In this document: piece after piece, positions 9,851-20,929 of the stretch | How the letters are laid out: each line of letters starts with the position of its first letter | How positions within the stretch are numbered: position 1 is the stretch's first letter | Source: Skeletonema tropicum | Taxonomy: Eukaryota; Bacillariophyta; Thalassiosirophyceae; Thalassiosirales; Thalassiosiraceae | Reading direction: 5' to 3' | NCBI GenBank assembly: GCA_037178625.1 | Contig: CM074134.1 | Location: 1,054,001-1,118,000, forward strand | Length of the DNA: 64,000 nt | Position numbers and translations under genes: made by a program | The notes under the pieces: model-generated | Database searches by the model: none | What the model was told of the DNA's origin: nothing | Seen by the model: the letters and a program-made list of their open reading frames with translations, nothing else

Positions 9851-10996
9851 ATGAAGTTCCCCATCTTAGCAGCAGCAGCAGCCATCCTCACTGGCATCCA
9901 TGCACAGGAATGCTCAGTATGTCCAGGAGGTATCAACGTCGATCCGGACACTGAAACTGAAAACGGATTCACGTGCGGAAACATCCAAAGCGATGCAGCT
10001 AGGTTTGAAGCCGACAACGCCATTTGCGATCGTATCAAAGGATTTGAGGAAATATGCTGTGGTGGTGCCATGGATACAACAACTGAAACTTCAGTGACTG
10101 AAGCCCTGGTGGAATCTGATACAACTTGCTCCGTGTGTCCCAATGGAATCACAGTAGATGCGGATACAGAAACTCAAGGAAATAATGTTTGTGGAACCAT
10201 TCAGGCAGATGCTGCTCAGTTTGAGGCTGATGACTCTATTTGCGGTCGGATCAAGGCGTTTGAAAGCACTTGCTGCCCAGATGTACCCACAACAGTAGCG
10301 GCAATAAGCACTACTGAGACCGGTTCAACTACAGCAGCTGCTGCAACTACAGTTGTTGTCAATTCCACAGCTGCCGCTTTTGTGAGTAGCACGGTAGTTA
10401 CTGCATCTACAGAAGCTACATTGACTACAGCTGTTTCTGGACCTTCTTGTGTAGTTTGCCCTGGAGGCATTACTGCTCCTTTAACTTTGTCAACAGTAGC
10501 CGGTAAAACTTGTGCCGACTTGTTGCCTGATGCTGCCGAGCATGAAAATGGAGATGCTCTTTGTGAGATAATTAAGCAATCCGAGGATATTTGCTGTCCT
10601 GTTGGGGGTTTCGTTGTTACGCCAACTACTTCTACGGAGACCACAGCAACAGCTGCCGCAAGCACCTCAGCTGTATCTACAGCCCCTGCTATCATTACGA
10701 CGATAACTACTTCCACCGAGGCCACAGCAAATACCGCCGCAACTACCACAGCTGCATCTGATGAAGGTAAAGCTACTTCTTCTACTATTGCCGCATCGGT
10801 TTCATCAACAACTGCGGCATTTGATTTCCATTTGAACGTGACCAACTCACCCACGAAAGCGCCAGCTCCTGCAGTCATCACAAGCAAATTCAATGAGGTA
10901 TATGATGCATCAAGAGGATTTTCTTTATCTGCAAGGCCTGGTTCTACAATTGCGTCCATTTTCATTGTGTGTACCATGTTCGCGCAGCTGAGTTAG
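9851..10996 (+). CDS. Secreted Cys-rich mucin-like surface protein (three-repeat paralogue)
   Basis: 381 residues. The signal peptide (1-19, ending GIHAQ) is followed by three Cys modules opening CSVCPGGI, CSVCPNGI and CVVCPGGI. Each has a mid-module Cys followed by D/E-rich helices and ends in CC. Modules 1 and 2 share the core VDxDTET and are closest to module 1 of the neighbouring gene, so copy number changed after tandem duplication. Long Thr/Ala/Ser tracts follow. The C-terminus is hydrophobic (STIASIFIVCTMFAQLS), fitting GPI anchoring. No enzymatic motif is seen. An extracellular structural or adhesive role is inferred. Confidence 0.85.
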   Translation: MKFPILAAAAAILTGIHAQECSVCPGGINVDPDTETENGFTCGNIQSDAARFEADNAICDRIKGFEEICCGGAMDTTTETSVTEALVESDTTCSVCPNGITVDADTETQGNNVCGTIQADAAQFEADDSICGRIKAFESTCCPDVPTTVAAISTTETGSTTAAAATTVVVNSTAAAFVSSTVVTASTEATLTTAVSGPSCVVCPGGITAPLTLSTVAGKTCADLLPDAAEHENGDALCEIIKQSEDICCPVGGFVVTPTTSTETTATAAASTSAVSTAPAIITTITTSTEATANTAATTTAASDEGKATSSTIAASVSSTTAAFDFHLNVTNSPTKAPAPAVITSKFNEVYDASRGFSLSARPGSTIASIFIVCTMFAQLS

Positions 10997-11603
10997 CATT
11001 GTGAATGTATGAGTTGCAGCGATTTAATTACATAGGCATAGTATTAGGATTTGATATCAGGAGTCATCAAGTTCAACCCAATTGTCAATTTTCAGTGGAG
11101 GAACGATGCTTCATCAGTGCTCTCATATCTGCTTCGATGGATTCTTACTCAGAAAGCCGTGAGCATACTCACCACATCATATCACATGACAGAAGTACTG
11201 CGTTCGATAAGTAGTACTTCCTTGCAGAGATAGATACATTCTCAATCTCAACAATTTACCTTCCTTGAATTGGGAGTCCGCGAGAGACACTCCTATCACA
11301 ATAACAGAGTGCAGCATGACTTTCTACTGATTCCTACTTATGTAGAATCTCCTTTGGTGTCAGAAAGCTGCTTTTTTTATTTTTGAGAACCCAACGTGTC
11401 AACAGAGTCATCAAAAAGTTATCAAGAGCAAGTAACTACTGTAGTATCAAGCAAGGAGAGCAGCTTCCAAGCTCAATCGGTCTCATAAAATCTTTTGCAA
11501 CGCCAAGTAGCATCATTCTCTATTGAGTGCCTTCTCTTAGAAACTTTTCTCTTCCTTTCGATTTCAATCTCCTTCTGATTCTGATAAACAAACAACTTGC
11601 ACC
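10997..11603. promoter_or_regulatory. Intergenic, upstream of the H+-pyrophosphatase
   Basis: 607 bp with no convincing gene. It must hold the promoter and leader of the pyrophosphatase gene. No motif recognised. Confidence 0.4.
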
Positions 11604-14497
11604 ATGGCCACGTCAGGAATAGGATCTATGTTGCCTGACCCGTGCACAGCGGATATGGCATATCCATGCAACACAACTTCCATCAATATTGTGTCTCTCA
11701 GTTTAGCATGCAGTGGCATTGCTCTCTTGATGGCAATTTTCTTGACAAAGAAGGTAAATAATATCACACGAAACATCAATCGTACTCTCACTTCGTGTCC
11801 AAGTTAGTCTCCAAGATGTGTGCATCGATACATCATGATGGATATGTCAACATGTATCATTCATTTTGGATACATCTGCTTACTCACTTTTGTTCTTCTG
11901 TTCATTATATGATACTTGATTCCTTCTTGCAGCTTCAAAGCTACGAACGTGGAACAACTGAAATGAACAAGCTCTGCGATAAGATCAAATCAGGTGCTAG
12001 AGCCTTCCTCGTCACCGAGTACAAATACCTTTCTATGTTCGTCTTCCTCGTCTTTGCTGTTCTTATCATCATCTATACACTTGATCCTCCCAGTAATCTT
12101 CTCGCCTCGTCGGATAAGCTGGATCGTCTTGATGGTATTCGTGCTGGCGCCTGTTTCATCGGTGGAGCCTTTTTGTCCGCCAGTGCTGGCTGGGCCGGAA
12201 TGAGTGTAGCAACTGATGCCAATGTAAGGACCACTCAAGCAGCAGACAAACAAGGACTCTCGGTTGCTCTCCGTGTAGCATTTACTGGAGGTGCTGTCAT
12301 GGGATTCACTGTTGTTGGACTTGGACTGAGTGGGCTCTCGTTTTTCTTTTGGCTTATGACTCTAAACCGGTAAGTTCCATCCATACCATTGTATTGCGAC
12401 TTTTATCACTATGCATCATTGCTAAGTTGACTTTTACTTCCTTTAATTGATCAGTTCTGTGGGTGACGAAGATGCCGCTGCAATGAGTTTGATCGCGGCC
12501 GTCGATTCTTTAGCTAGTTTTGGCTTTGGAGCGTCTTCGATTGCTCTTTTTGCTCGTGTTGCAGGAGGTATTTACACCAAAGCTGCCGATGTAGGTGCAG
12601 ATCTTGTCGGGAAAGTTGAGATGGATATTCCTGAAGATGATCCTCGAAACCCTGCCGTCATTGCTGACAACGTTGGAGACAATGTAGGAGACGTTGCAGG
12701 TATGGGTGCTGATCTGTTCGAATCCTTCGTGGGCTCAATCATTGCTGCCGCTACTCTTGCTAATGGGAACGCCGTCAAAGTTGCACTACCTTTTTGGATT
12801 TCTGGGGCAGGAATTGTTGCCAGTCTGGTTGGATTCTATGCTGTTTCAACAAAGGATGGAGCTAACCAGAGACAGCTTATGATGGCATTGCACAAAGGAG
12901 TCATATCATCTTCTGTTCTTGTCCTTGCATTTAGCGCTATCATTGTGAGCCAATTTTTCCCTGGTGACGAATCTGCCGAAGGCTGGAAGATTTTTGCATG
13001 TATTGCTATCGGATTGATCGCTGGAATTCTGATTGGACAAGCTACAGAGTATTACACTTCCTACTCCTTCTGGCCCACACAATCAATCACGGAAGCAGGT
13101 GTTACAGGACCTGCAACTGTTATTATTCAAGGGCTTGGAATCGGTATGATGTCATGCGTGCCCCCTGTTATGATTATTGTCGCCACAATTCTCGGCTGCA
13201 ATGCTTTATCTGGAGATTATGGTGTTGGTAAGCTCTTCTTCTACCAGTACACTTATTTTTTTAGACCTTCCAATCTAACACAGTCTCTTCGTTGTTGTAT
13301 CTATAGCCATGGCGGCAGTTGGCATGCTTTCTACACTTGGAGTCACACTAGGTGAGTGACGGATGGAACCCATCTTGATTGAGGAAATATGTGAATGAAG
13401 ATAACTACTTTATTTTCCATCAGTTGAAGATCATTCTAACTCACCATGCTCTTCTGCTCTTAGCTACTGATGCGTATGGTCCCATTGCTGATAATGCTGG
13501 CGGTATTGCCGAGATGGCTGAGCTTGAAGAGCGTGTGAGGGAAACAACTGATGCTCTTGACGCCCTGGGAAATACCACCGCTGCAACTGGAAAGGGGTTT
13601 GCTATCGGATCTGCTGTTCTTACCAGTCTTTCGTTGTTAACTGCATTCAAGGACAAAGCCCAAGTCTTCGCTGCAGATATTGGTGATCCAGTTGTCCTCA
13701 GTGGTGTATTGTTTGGAGCGATGCTTCCTTTCTTATTCGCTGCATTGACAATGCTTTCAGTCCAAAAAGCTGCTGGAGCAATCATCATTGAAGTTCGTCG
13801 TCAGTTTGCTACAATTGATGGTCTACGTGAAGGAACTGCGGAGGCCGACTCTGATAGATGCGTAGCCATCAGTACTCAATCATCGGTAGAGGAAATGATT
13901 CTTCCTGGTGTTTACGCTGTATTGTCTCCTCTGATGGCTGGTTTGTTGATCGGTCCAAAGTGTCTCACAGGCATGCTTGGTGGAGCGATTGCGTCAGGAA
14001 TGATGCTTGCTATCATGATGGCTAATGCTGGCGGTGCGTGGGACAATAGTAAGAAGTACATTGAAATTGAAGGTGCTTGTGGTGGAAAGGGAACTACTAC
14101 CCATAAGGCATGTGTCGTTGGTGATACCGTCGGAGAGTGAGTGATTATGCGGATATTCTGTAGTTTATTTCCTTCTCATATCTTCCATTTGCTCACATCC
14201 GTCTGCTTCCATTACAGTCCTTTCAAGGATACCAGTGGACCCTCACTCAACATTTTGATCAAACTCATGTCCATGGTCAGCCTTACAGCTGCACCCATCA
14301 TTAGGGGCTGGCAAGATTGGCAATTCTGGTATTGGGGACTTCTTCCCATTGGACTCTGTGCTATCGCGACAATTTTGGTTCATCACTTCTATTGGAAGAA
14401 TACGCAGGATATTGCAGCTCCTATTGATGATGTTGTCAAGGATGCCCCATTGGCAAAGGATGTGGAGACGCCTGCCGCTGAAGATCAAGCCTCTTAG
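11604..14497 (+). CDS. Vacuolar-type H+-translocating inorganic pyrophosphatase, six exons
   Basis: Exons, all with GT-AG borders and continuous frame: 11604-11753, 11933-12369, 12455-13227, 13307-13351 (a 45-nt microexon), 13464-14136 and 14218-14497. They give 785 residues, normal for the family. The protein hydrolyses pyrophosphate to pump protons into vacuoles or acidic compartments. The substrate loop is intact ([17 protein letters not shown], then [20 protein letters not shown]), as is the second acidic motif ([17 protein letters not shown]) and the final [17 protein letters not shown]. The segment [11 protein letters not shown] has Ala where K+-independent enzymes have Lys, so it should be the K+-dependent type I. 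Many membrane spans. Confidence 0.97.
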
Positions 14498-14745
14498 AGA
14501 CGACTGTGCTAGCCTCATTTATTCGTATCTGTGTTCTTTTCTAAACTTCATTGGCAGGATTTTGTTGACATAGTTGCCCAATGCTAAGCACACGTTATTC
14601 AGGATGCAGTGCGGTGGATTTTAGACTAAAAATGATAAGCGTTTGTGTTACTACTTATCCATTACATAAAACTTTACTTACTTGAAGCTGTTGTACAAAC
14701 TTCATTCACATCAAACTAACATTTATCGAACAGACACAACGTTTC

Positions 14746-15538
14746 TTACTTCTTCTTCTTTGTAGTATGCTTCTTACAAAACTCCTCAAAGCTCAAGATA
14801 GAATCATGGCCAGATTGTTGCTGTATTTTTGGCATTAAAACATCCATCATCTCTGACCCTTTCATTAGTGTCGACTCAATGCCAATATCACCCTCCAGTA
14901 ACTGCTCAAATTCTGGCTCTTCTGATATGCTCGTTGATAGATCGTCATTCAATGGCGATGCATGCTCATGCAAAGCATCAATTAGAAGCTGAATTTTACT
15001 TGGAGAGCATGGAAAGCTCGTTACTAACCCTTCATTACGCTTGTAGATAAGGATGTATGGCACTTTAGTAGCTTTGAGTAGCTTGCATATTTCTTCGTTT
15101 GCTGTGTAAAGAGTATCGACGTAAACATGCATACAAGGCAATAAGATCCAACAATAAAACTTACATGCTATACGATACTGCCGATACTAGATACTCACCA
15201 CTGTACTCCATTTGCGCAAAACGTGCTCTATTGCTGTAGATGCCACCTACGTCATTATTCTGTTCACCCCAGTTCAATGCTAAGTTTCTGTATCTCATGT
15301 CGAACTGCCTGCACGTGCGGCACCAATGAGTATAGACCTTGATTACGGCGATCCTGTCATCCTTGACAACAAAATTCATAAGATCATCAGGAGAGGTTAT
15401 ATCGAAAACTTTTGATTTCATTGTGGGAGATGACGATGGCTGTCTTGGCGGAGGTGTCGATGGTATGTAACTGTGGACAAAGTTGCAAGAGCACAATGAG
15501 GCAATCAGTACCAACACCAAGACCAAGAAGTTCATCAT
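14746..15538 (-). CDS. Thioredoxin-like protein with a signal peptide, two exons
   Basis: Exon 1 is 15199-15538 and exon 2 is 14746-15101. The intron runs from GTGAGT to ACACAG, and the joined frame reads FAQMEYS|ANEEICKLL, as expected in a thioredoxin fold. The 231-residue protein has a strong signal peptide (residues 2-20) and a Pro/Ser linker. Its thioredoxin domain has active site WCRTC (72-76) and the later cis-Pro region (KVPYILIYK). It should carry out disulfide exchange, in the ER lumen or, if a bipartite signal is used, in the plastid. The Lys-rich end (KKKK) is not a luminal retention signal. A C-terminal extension after the fold has unknown function. Confidence 0.85.
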
Positions 15539-15888
15539 CCAGCTTAATAAGTAGAAGAAGTGACGACGAAAAATGAATCATTAGATATTATGAAACAATA
15601 ACTTATTTCAAGGCAACAGCGGGCTCGGCAACAGCAAACGCAAGTAATCAAGGGCGCAACAAGCACAATTTGTTCTGCTGCATCGCAGTTATGAAAATGC
15701 GAAGATGATGCGCCATCTTTTTTGTGACTGAAGTTGAAGTCTGAAGTGTCGGGGTTAATTATCAGGATAGGGTTAAAATGCGTCACACACACGCACGAAC
15801 CAAAAGGCTGCAACCGCAATCGCTCTCACAATGAATGGTGAATGGGGCGGGTTGGGGATGATATGTAGCACTAGAGTATGCATCTTCA

Positions 15889-17304
15889 TTGGACGCAACA
15901 ATGCTAGGAATTTGCAACAGAAGACATCACCACATATTGCTGCTGCTGGGGATGCTCAAGACGGTGGCAGTCGCTGGGTTTTTTCTTTGTCATCCATACA
16001 CAAAAGAATCTACATCACGACGTGTCAGTGACATAAAGACTTCCACTTCAGTCCGCGTGAAAACATCACTTCGCCTCCACAGTGCTTCAGATCGTCTAAC
16101 GGACCGACGATCATGTGTAACGACACTCATCTTAGGAACAAATGGATTGTTATTAACCAGTACCTCATGCGCTGATGTTAGTGATATCTCATGGAACGTT
16201 ACTCTCCCATTAGAAAGATCATCTGGCGGTACTTTCTGTGTTCGATGCACAGTATTTGGTGGCAGCGCCAATTCATTCCAAGTGTACCGCACCATTGTTG
16301 ATACAGGTTCTCCATATTTGGTGTTACCGTTTGCTGGAAAGGATAGTGGAAGAGCAAAACGTCAAAGATTCACAAAATTGAAGGAGGAGGATGATACCGC
16401 TCTCTTACTATCACCTTCAGAATATCCATCTACATCAGAAATTTACGGTGCAGTAAAAGGTCAGATTGATTGGAAATTGGCCAGCTACTCATTCCGTGAT
16501 CCACGGTTGCAAATAAGACAGTATAGCTCTCGAGAAATAACGAGTGCTGGAGTGATTGGTGTTCTAGATGAAGCACTCACCAACGAAGCTACAGGCGGAG
16601 GAACAGTTCAACCATACGGACTATTGGGTTTGATTCAAAACAGCAATCCGCAAGCTGACAGGACTCGTTTTCCAGATCCACGTCCTACATTCTTTGAACA
16701 GGAATGCATCGCAGTTGATGACGATGATAGCGGCAGTAAAGAATACAGCCCAATCAAATCTTTTTGTATGAATGCACCGCTTCAGGAACTTACCTTTTCC
16801 ACAAAATCACTGATACAAGACCAATCGAGAGCAATGCAATTGTTTGACTTGCGCAAATACGGAGACTTTGTTGATCACTACGCAGTGAAAGTTAAGTCAA
16901 TATCCTTTGATGGATTGACACTTTCTACAAAAGGTGACGAACGACCAATTGTAGCAGTCTTTGACTCTGGATTAACGGGGTCTCTGCTGATAAGACCATT
17001 CTGGAACTTCATCCAAAAGTATTTTGCTACCGATTTGACAGACATTACAAAGAATTCATGTGATTTCCACTCAGTGACATTAGAAGTAAAAGAGAAGGGC
17101 GGATCAGTTTGCAAGATAAAGAGCAATGTGGAAGATGATCCAAGACAATTTTACGTAAATCCCATAAGTTTGGACTGGTTTGATGACGAGGCAACAGCCC
17201 CATACGTAATCATTCTGGGGCAGACTTTTCTTTCACAAGGTACTCTTACAATTGATATGGATAAGAGGCTATCAACATTTCGATACACAATGAATACGTC
17301 TTAA
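15889..17304 (+). CDS. Pepsin-type (A1) aspartic protease-like protein
   Basis: 471 residues. Both catalytic triads are visible: DTGSPYLVLPF for the first lobe and FDSGLTGSLL for the second. The lobe-closing motif ILGQTFLSQGTLTIDMDKR matches the usual LGxxFL...D segment. The N-terminus has a hydrophobic stretch around residues 17-33 (LLLLGMLKTVAVAGFF), and a second one lies at about 78-93. This could be an ER signal plus transit peptide, or even a lumenal signal, so location is open. Met1, Met5 and Met22 are all possible starts. Single exon; its stop lies only about 30 bp from the stop of VPS16 on the other strand. Confidence 0.8.
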   Translation: MDATMLGICNRRHHHILLLLGMLKTVAVAGFFLCHPYTKESTSRRVSDIKTSTSVRVKTSLRLHSASDRLTDRRSCVTTLILGTNGLLLTSTSCADVSDISWNVTLPLERSSGGTFCVRCTVFGGSANSFQVYRTIVDTGSPYLVLPFAGKDSGRAKRQRFTKLKEEDDTALLLSPSEYPSTSEIYGAVKGQIDWKLASYSFRDPRLQIRQYSSREITSAGVIGVLDEALTNEATGGGTVQPYGLLGLIQNSNPQADRTRFPDPRPTFFEQECIAVDDDDSGSKEYSPIKSFCMNAPLQELTFSTKSLIQDQSRAMQLFDLRKYGDFVDHYAVKVKSISFDGLTLSTKGDERPIVAVFDSGLTGSLLIRPFWNFIQKYFATDLTDITKNSCDFHSVTLEVKEKGGSVCKIKSNVEDDPRQFYVNPISLDWFDDEATAPYVIILGQTFLSQGTLTIDMDKRLSTFRYTMNTS

Positions 17305-17333
17305 AACATTAAGATGGTTTGTTTACCTCATAC

Positions 17334-20300
17334 CTACCTTGATATGTATTTGTCACATAGTCGTTGAACATCAGGGTTGCTGCAGAGTGATCTTACGTTG
17401 GCAATTTTTCTTCCATCACCTTGCTTCACTGCCTCTTCCAGTGCCTTTTTCCATAAACCAGCCTCGCACAACAGGTCGTAACGATCATCAGCATCGCTCC
17501 TGTCTTGCATACGACTCACGTAATGCATGATCTCTGCTTCTCCTTGTTTCCATCTAATTGCAGCTAATGCAAAGGGCTTCATTCCAATTGGGGGCTTGGC
17601 CCTAGAATCACAAAAGTTTCGTAGTACTGCCCATTGTCCGCTCTCAGAAAATGCTCTCACTTTCACATGCCATAATCGTTTCTCAGGAACTTTAAACTTC
17701 TTCGCAATGCGTTCCGCATCAGCATTCAGTTTATGCGCTGATCGCTGATCGACAGCTCCGTACTTTAGAATCGATATTATTGTTGATGTCACCGAGGATG
17801 ACGATGGGGCAACCTCATTTGATCCGTACGTCAGCCGTAGTTGTTCCTGTTCTGTCATTAGCTGGATCTGTTCATCGACACAAGCTTTTTGGAACGCACA
17901 ATCTTTGCCTCCAACATCCAATATCTTCGAAGCATCTTTGAGCATTTCCACCTTTTGCTTTTCTCGCTGGTTGCTCGGTTCCACTAGTAGTGCCTTCTTA
18001 GCTATCATGAGGCCTGCCTCGGTGTGCTTCTGCCTTCTCAAAAAGATGTTCACGGCTGGATTCGCATCGCCAACAGCTAGCGTCCCAAGCCGACAATAGT
18101 AAGAAGTGAACATGTTCACTGCTTCAGTTGGGAATTTATTGATGATTCCCGAAAAATACAAACTCTTTCCCTCCTCGTTGTTTGGAAGGCCTCCTTCGTA
18201 CGCACAGATGGTGGTGTAGATCAGGTTTGAGTCTCTTGCTTTGGAGGCAACTGCTGCAGCATCAGCGTGAGCACCAATCGTCAACAGAGCATGCACCTTG
18301 TCTTCGGGGCTCTCCTCAAGCATTATGAGCAAATCTGCAACTCCTTTCCGCCCCGAATTGTGTGCTGCCAATGCCACTGATGCGTACATACCAGACGATG
18401 GTGGTGACGAAAGTGAATCTTTTTCCTCATCCTGCCGATTTTTACCGCCCTTTTCTTTCCCCTGAATAATGCGGATAGCTTCCTCGGCAATCTGAGAATC
18501 AGTCATACTTGACTCCGGTCGCGAAGAGACAAAGGCTGATGCTTTCATTGCTCTAGCATAATCACGTACTCTTCTACCTAGTTTGAGATATTCTGAAATT
18601 GAAGCAGCCAACGATGGTCTACCAGCGGCCATCAATCTTGCCACCACACCCTTCGGCATTACAGCATCATACTGAGTCGAGGTCATAGCGAAACCAATTC
18701 CCTGGCGCCGGATAGCATTCAACACTCTTAGCTTTCTCGATGCTCTAACAAAGGCTACAGCCTCATGTGACGGTCGTCCGGGATTTCTGTTTCGGTAACT
18801 TTCATCTTTACATGCGAAATGTAAACCATAGGAGGCAGCGCGAAGCATACGCTTTTGAACACGAACGTCAAATTCTCCCACGGCTGCTGCTACGCAATCA
18901 AGGATGGCTTCACTTAGCAAACCTTCCGTGGCGGTAATGGATCGTGCTGCCTCATCTGCGTTGGAGCTGCCAGAATCAAATGCATCCGAAGCGTCAAGTA
19001 ATAGAGCACCTGGTTCTATGGAACCAATACGAAGTAGGTCAGCAGTGCCAGGAGGAACCCGCTGTAACAAATCAACAACATTCGAAGTCAAAACTCGACA
19101 GCAATCCATTTCCTGGACGAGATAAACCTCGGAATCACAATGGACTCTTGATCCACTCACTGCTGCTGTTACCATGTCATCTTCGTCTCCATAAGGGAAT
19201 TGCAGCCAGTCTCCATATGGCCCCACAAGCGCAACACCCAAGTTCTTCCAGTGTAACACGACGCTATCTTCGCCACACCATGCCATTGATCGTGGAGGAG
19301 AAGAACTCCCAGTTGAGGTATTGAATACGAGTACTCTTGATTCAAAGGTTGTCGATACAACAGTCAATACTGAATTTGATGAAAAGCATGCCAAGAAACG
19401 TCCATTGGGTGCAAATGCCATGGAGATAATTGGGGCCGATGATGAAGAACCCATTCCTTCCCCGTCATTGATACGTGATCGACAATCTACATCTATTAAT
19501 CCATTATTAGGACTTGTCGATGGATTCGCCTCCGCCACAACCACAGATCCGTCTGATGTTGATAAAAATAATTCGGGCCTACCCGACGGAGAGTACTGAC
19601 GAGGAAGCACTGCAATGCACCCAAACGATAAATGTTTCGATCTTGCAAACATGGCAGTTGGCAATGGCGTGATAATTGCATAATGAGGCGGAGGTGCCAG
19701 AAAGAATGGAGACACTGATAACGTATCATCTCCTCGAGTTGGATCATGGTCAGAAGACGAAGATGATGCCGAAGATTTGGGTACAATCCGTCTCGACGAA
19801 ATATCCATGCCATCCGCATATGATGGATCATCATGCTCATCCAATAACTCCACAATTGCCGAATTCATGTCCACGCCCAATACTGCCAGACCCCCTTCAT
19901 AAACACGCGCCTCTAACAATTCCGTTCCACTCATGTTGACTTTACCTCCTCGAGATGGTGACGATGTATGATGACTTCCTGAATTGAACTTGAGTGCGAA
20001 GAATGGTGGCAACACACTCTTACCGGAAAGATCATAACACAACGTTAGACTATCACGCAAAACAACCACAAGGACGCATCGTGACGTGAATCCAATTGTC
20101 AATATATCACCCGGCCCACGATGTTGCATTACAGTAGCTGTAGAAGTAGATGATAAATCCAAAAGTTCCTGTTTGGGCGGAGGAAATGGAATCTTTGCCA
20201 ATATGGATCCAGCATTGTTCATGATGCGAATGGTTGTTTTGGATCCAAATCCCGAGGATCCCATCCCTCCTCCTCCGGATGCACTACCACCACTGATACC

Positions 20301-20888
20301 ACTGCTGAGAAGTGGAATGGTCACAGCAGCAATAGGTCCACCGTTGGGACATCCTGCTACTAGTGTTGTGGTTGTTGTAGATAATAGCCGAGCTACCTCG
20401 GAAGCATCCCCTGATACGTTTTGATGTGAGCGGACCGCATCGACATATGATTTTGGATACCAAGAGAGACCAAATCTTTCCTCCTTCATATCTTCCTCGT
20501 TATTAGTGTCTTCACTGCTCTGCTTCGATTGATGACTCGAGCAACCCCAAGTAATGTTCGAATATAAATGAACACATCGATATGGAAGATCACCGAGATC
20601 CTGCCACGGCGATTCACTTGGAGCACCCGCCATTATAGAGGACGGTTCAACTATTGAGCCCGTCGTCTGAGACATGGAGGCAGTATTTAATGCTGTGCCG
20701 GTTGTGTTGTTATTATTTTTCATATTATTGTTGACTGAGAAAGTGGCGTCAGAATTGGGAATGTCGTCTTCATTATTGTCATCACTGAATGGGTTGGTTT
20801 CTGCGCCAACACCGGCAGACACTCTTGGTGAGTCGTCAAATGGATTGGTGCTCTTCATCTTTGATATCTTCCACTTCTGTGTGATCAT
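17334..20888 (-). CDS. VPS16: VPS16, HOPS/CORVET tethering subunit
   Basis: 1184 residues. PWQDLGDLPYRCVHLYSNITWG matches the start of the Vps16 N-terminal beta-propeller domain. The C-terminal half has the Vps16_C helical repeats (GVVARLMAAGRPSLAASIS, later WAVLRNFCDSRAKPPIGMKPF and YDLLCEAGLWKKALEEAVKQ). VPS16 bridges SNAREs and VPS33 in the HOPS and CORVET complexes for vacuole and endosome fusion. The protein is longer than the human one (about 840 residues) through low-complexity inserts. The N-terminus carries two NPF motifs (STNPFDD, ETNPFSDD), which bind EH domains in endocytic proteins. Met11 (20858) is an equally good start. Confidence 0.93.
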   Translation of the reverse strand: MITQKWKISKMKSTNPFDDSPRVSAGVGAETNPFSDDNNEDDIPNSDATFSVNNNMKNNNNTTGTALNTASMSQTTGSIVEPSSIMAGAPSESPWQDLGDLPYRCVHLYSNITWGCSSHQSKQSSEDTNNEEDMKEERFGLSWYPKSYVDAVRSHQNVSGDASEVARLLSTTTTTLVAGCPNGGPIAAVTIPLLSSGISGGSASGGGGMGSSGFGSKTTIRIMNNAGSILAKIPFPPPKQELLDLSSTSTATVMQHRGPGDILTIGFTSRCVLVVVLRDSLTLCYDLSGKSVLPPFFALKFNSGSHHTSSPSRGGKVNMSGTELLEARVYEGGLAVLGVDMNSAIVELLDEHDDPSYADGMDISSRRIVPKSSASSSSSDHDPTRGDDTLSVSPFFLAPPPHYAIITPLPTAMFARSKHLSFGCIAVLPRQYSPSGRPELFLSTSDGSVVVAEANPSTSPNNGLIDVDCRSRINDGEGMGSSSSAPIISMAFAPNGRFLACFSSNSVLTVVSTTFESRVLVFNTSTGSSSPPRSMAWCGEDSVVLHWKNLGVALVGPYGDWLQFPYGDEDDMVTAAVSGSRVHCDSEVYLVQEMDCCRVLTSNVVDLLQRVPPGTADLLRIGSIEPGALLLDASDAFDSGSSNADEAARSITATEGLLSEAILDCVAAAVGEFDVRVQKRMLRAASYGLHFACKDESYRNRNPGRPSHEAVAFVRASRKLRVLNAIRRQGIGFAMTSTQYDAVMPKGVVARLMAAGRPSLAASISEYLKLGRRVRDYARAMKASAFVSSRPESSMTDSQIAEEAIRIIQGKEKGGKNRQDEEKDSLSSPPSSGMYASVALAAHNSGRKGVADLLIMLEESPEDKVHALLTIGAHADAAAVASKARDSNLIYTTICAYEGGLPNNEEGKSLYFSGIINKFPTEAVNMFTSYYCRLGTLAVGDANPAVNIFLRRQKHTEAGLMIAKKALLVEPSNQREKQKVEMLKDASKILDVGGKDCAFQKACVDEQIQLMTEQEQLRLTYGSNEVAPSSSSVTSTIISILKYGAVDQRSAHKLNADAERIAKKFKVPEKRLWHVKVRAFSESGQWAVLRNFCDSRAKPPIGMKPFALAAIRWKQGEAEIMHYVSRMQDRSDADDRYDLLCEAGLWKKALEEAVKQGDGRKIANVRSLCSNPDVQRLCDKYISR

Positions 20889-20929
20889 TGCATGATACTT
20901 TTATGAGCGTATTACGATACATACACATA

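Noticed and set aside
10216..10977. 253-codon minus-strand ORF opposite the three-module surface protein
   Set aside because: Caused by the Thr/Ala-rich repeats of the plus gene read backwards (Val/Ala-rich).
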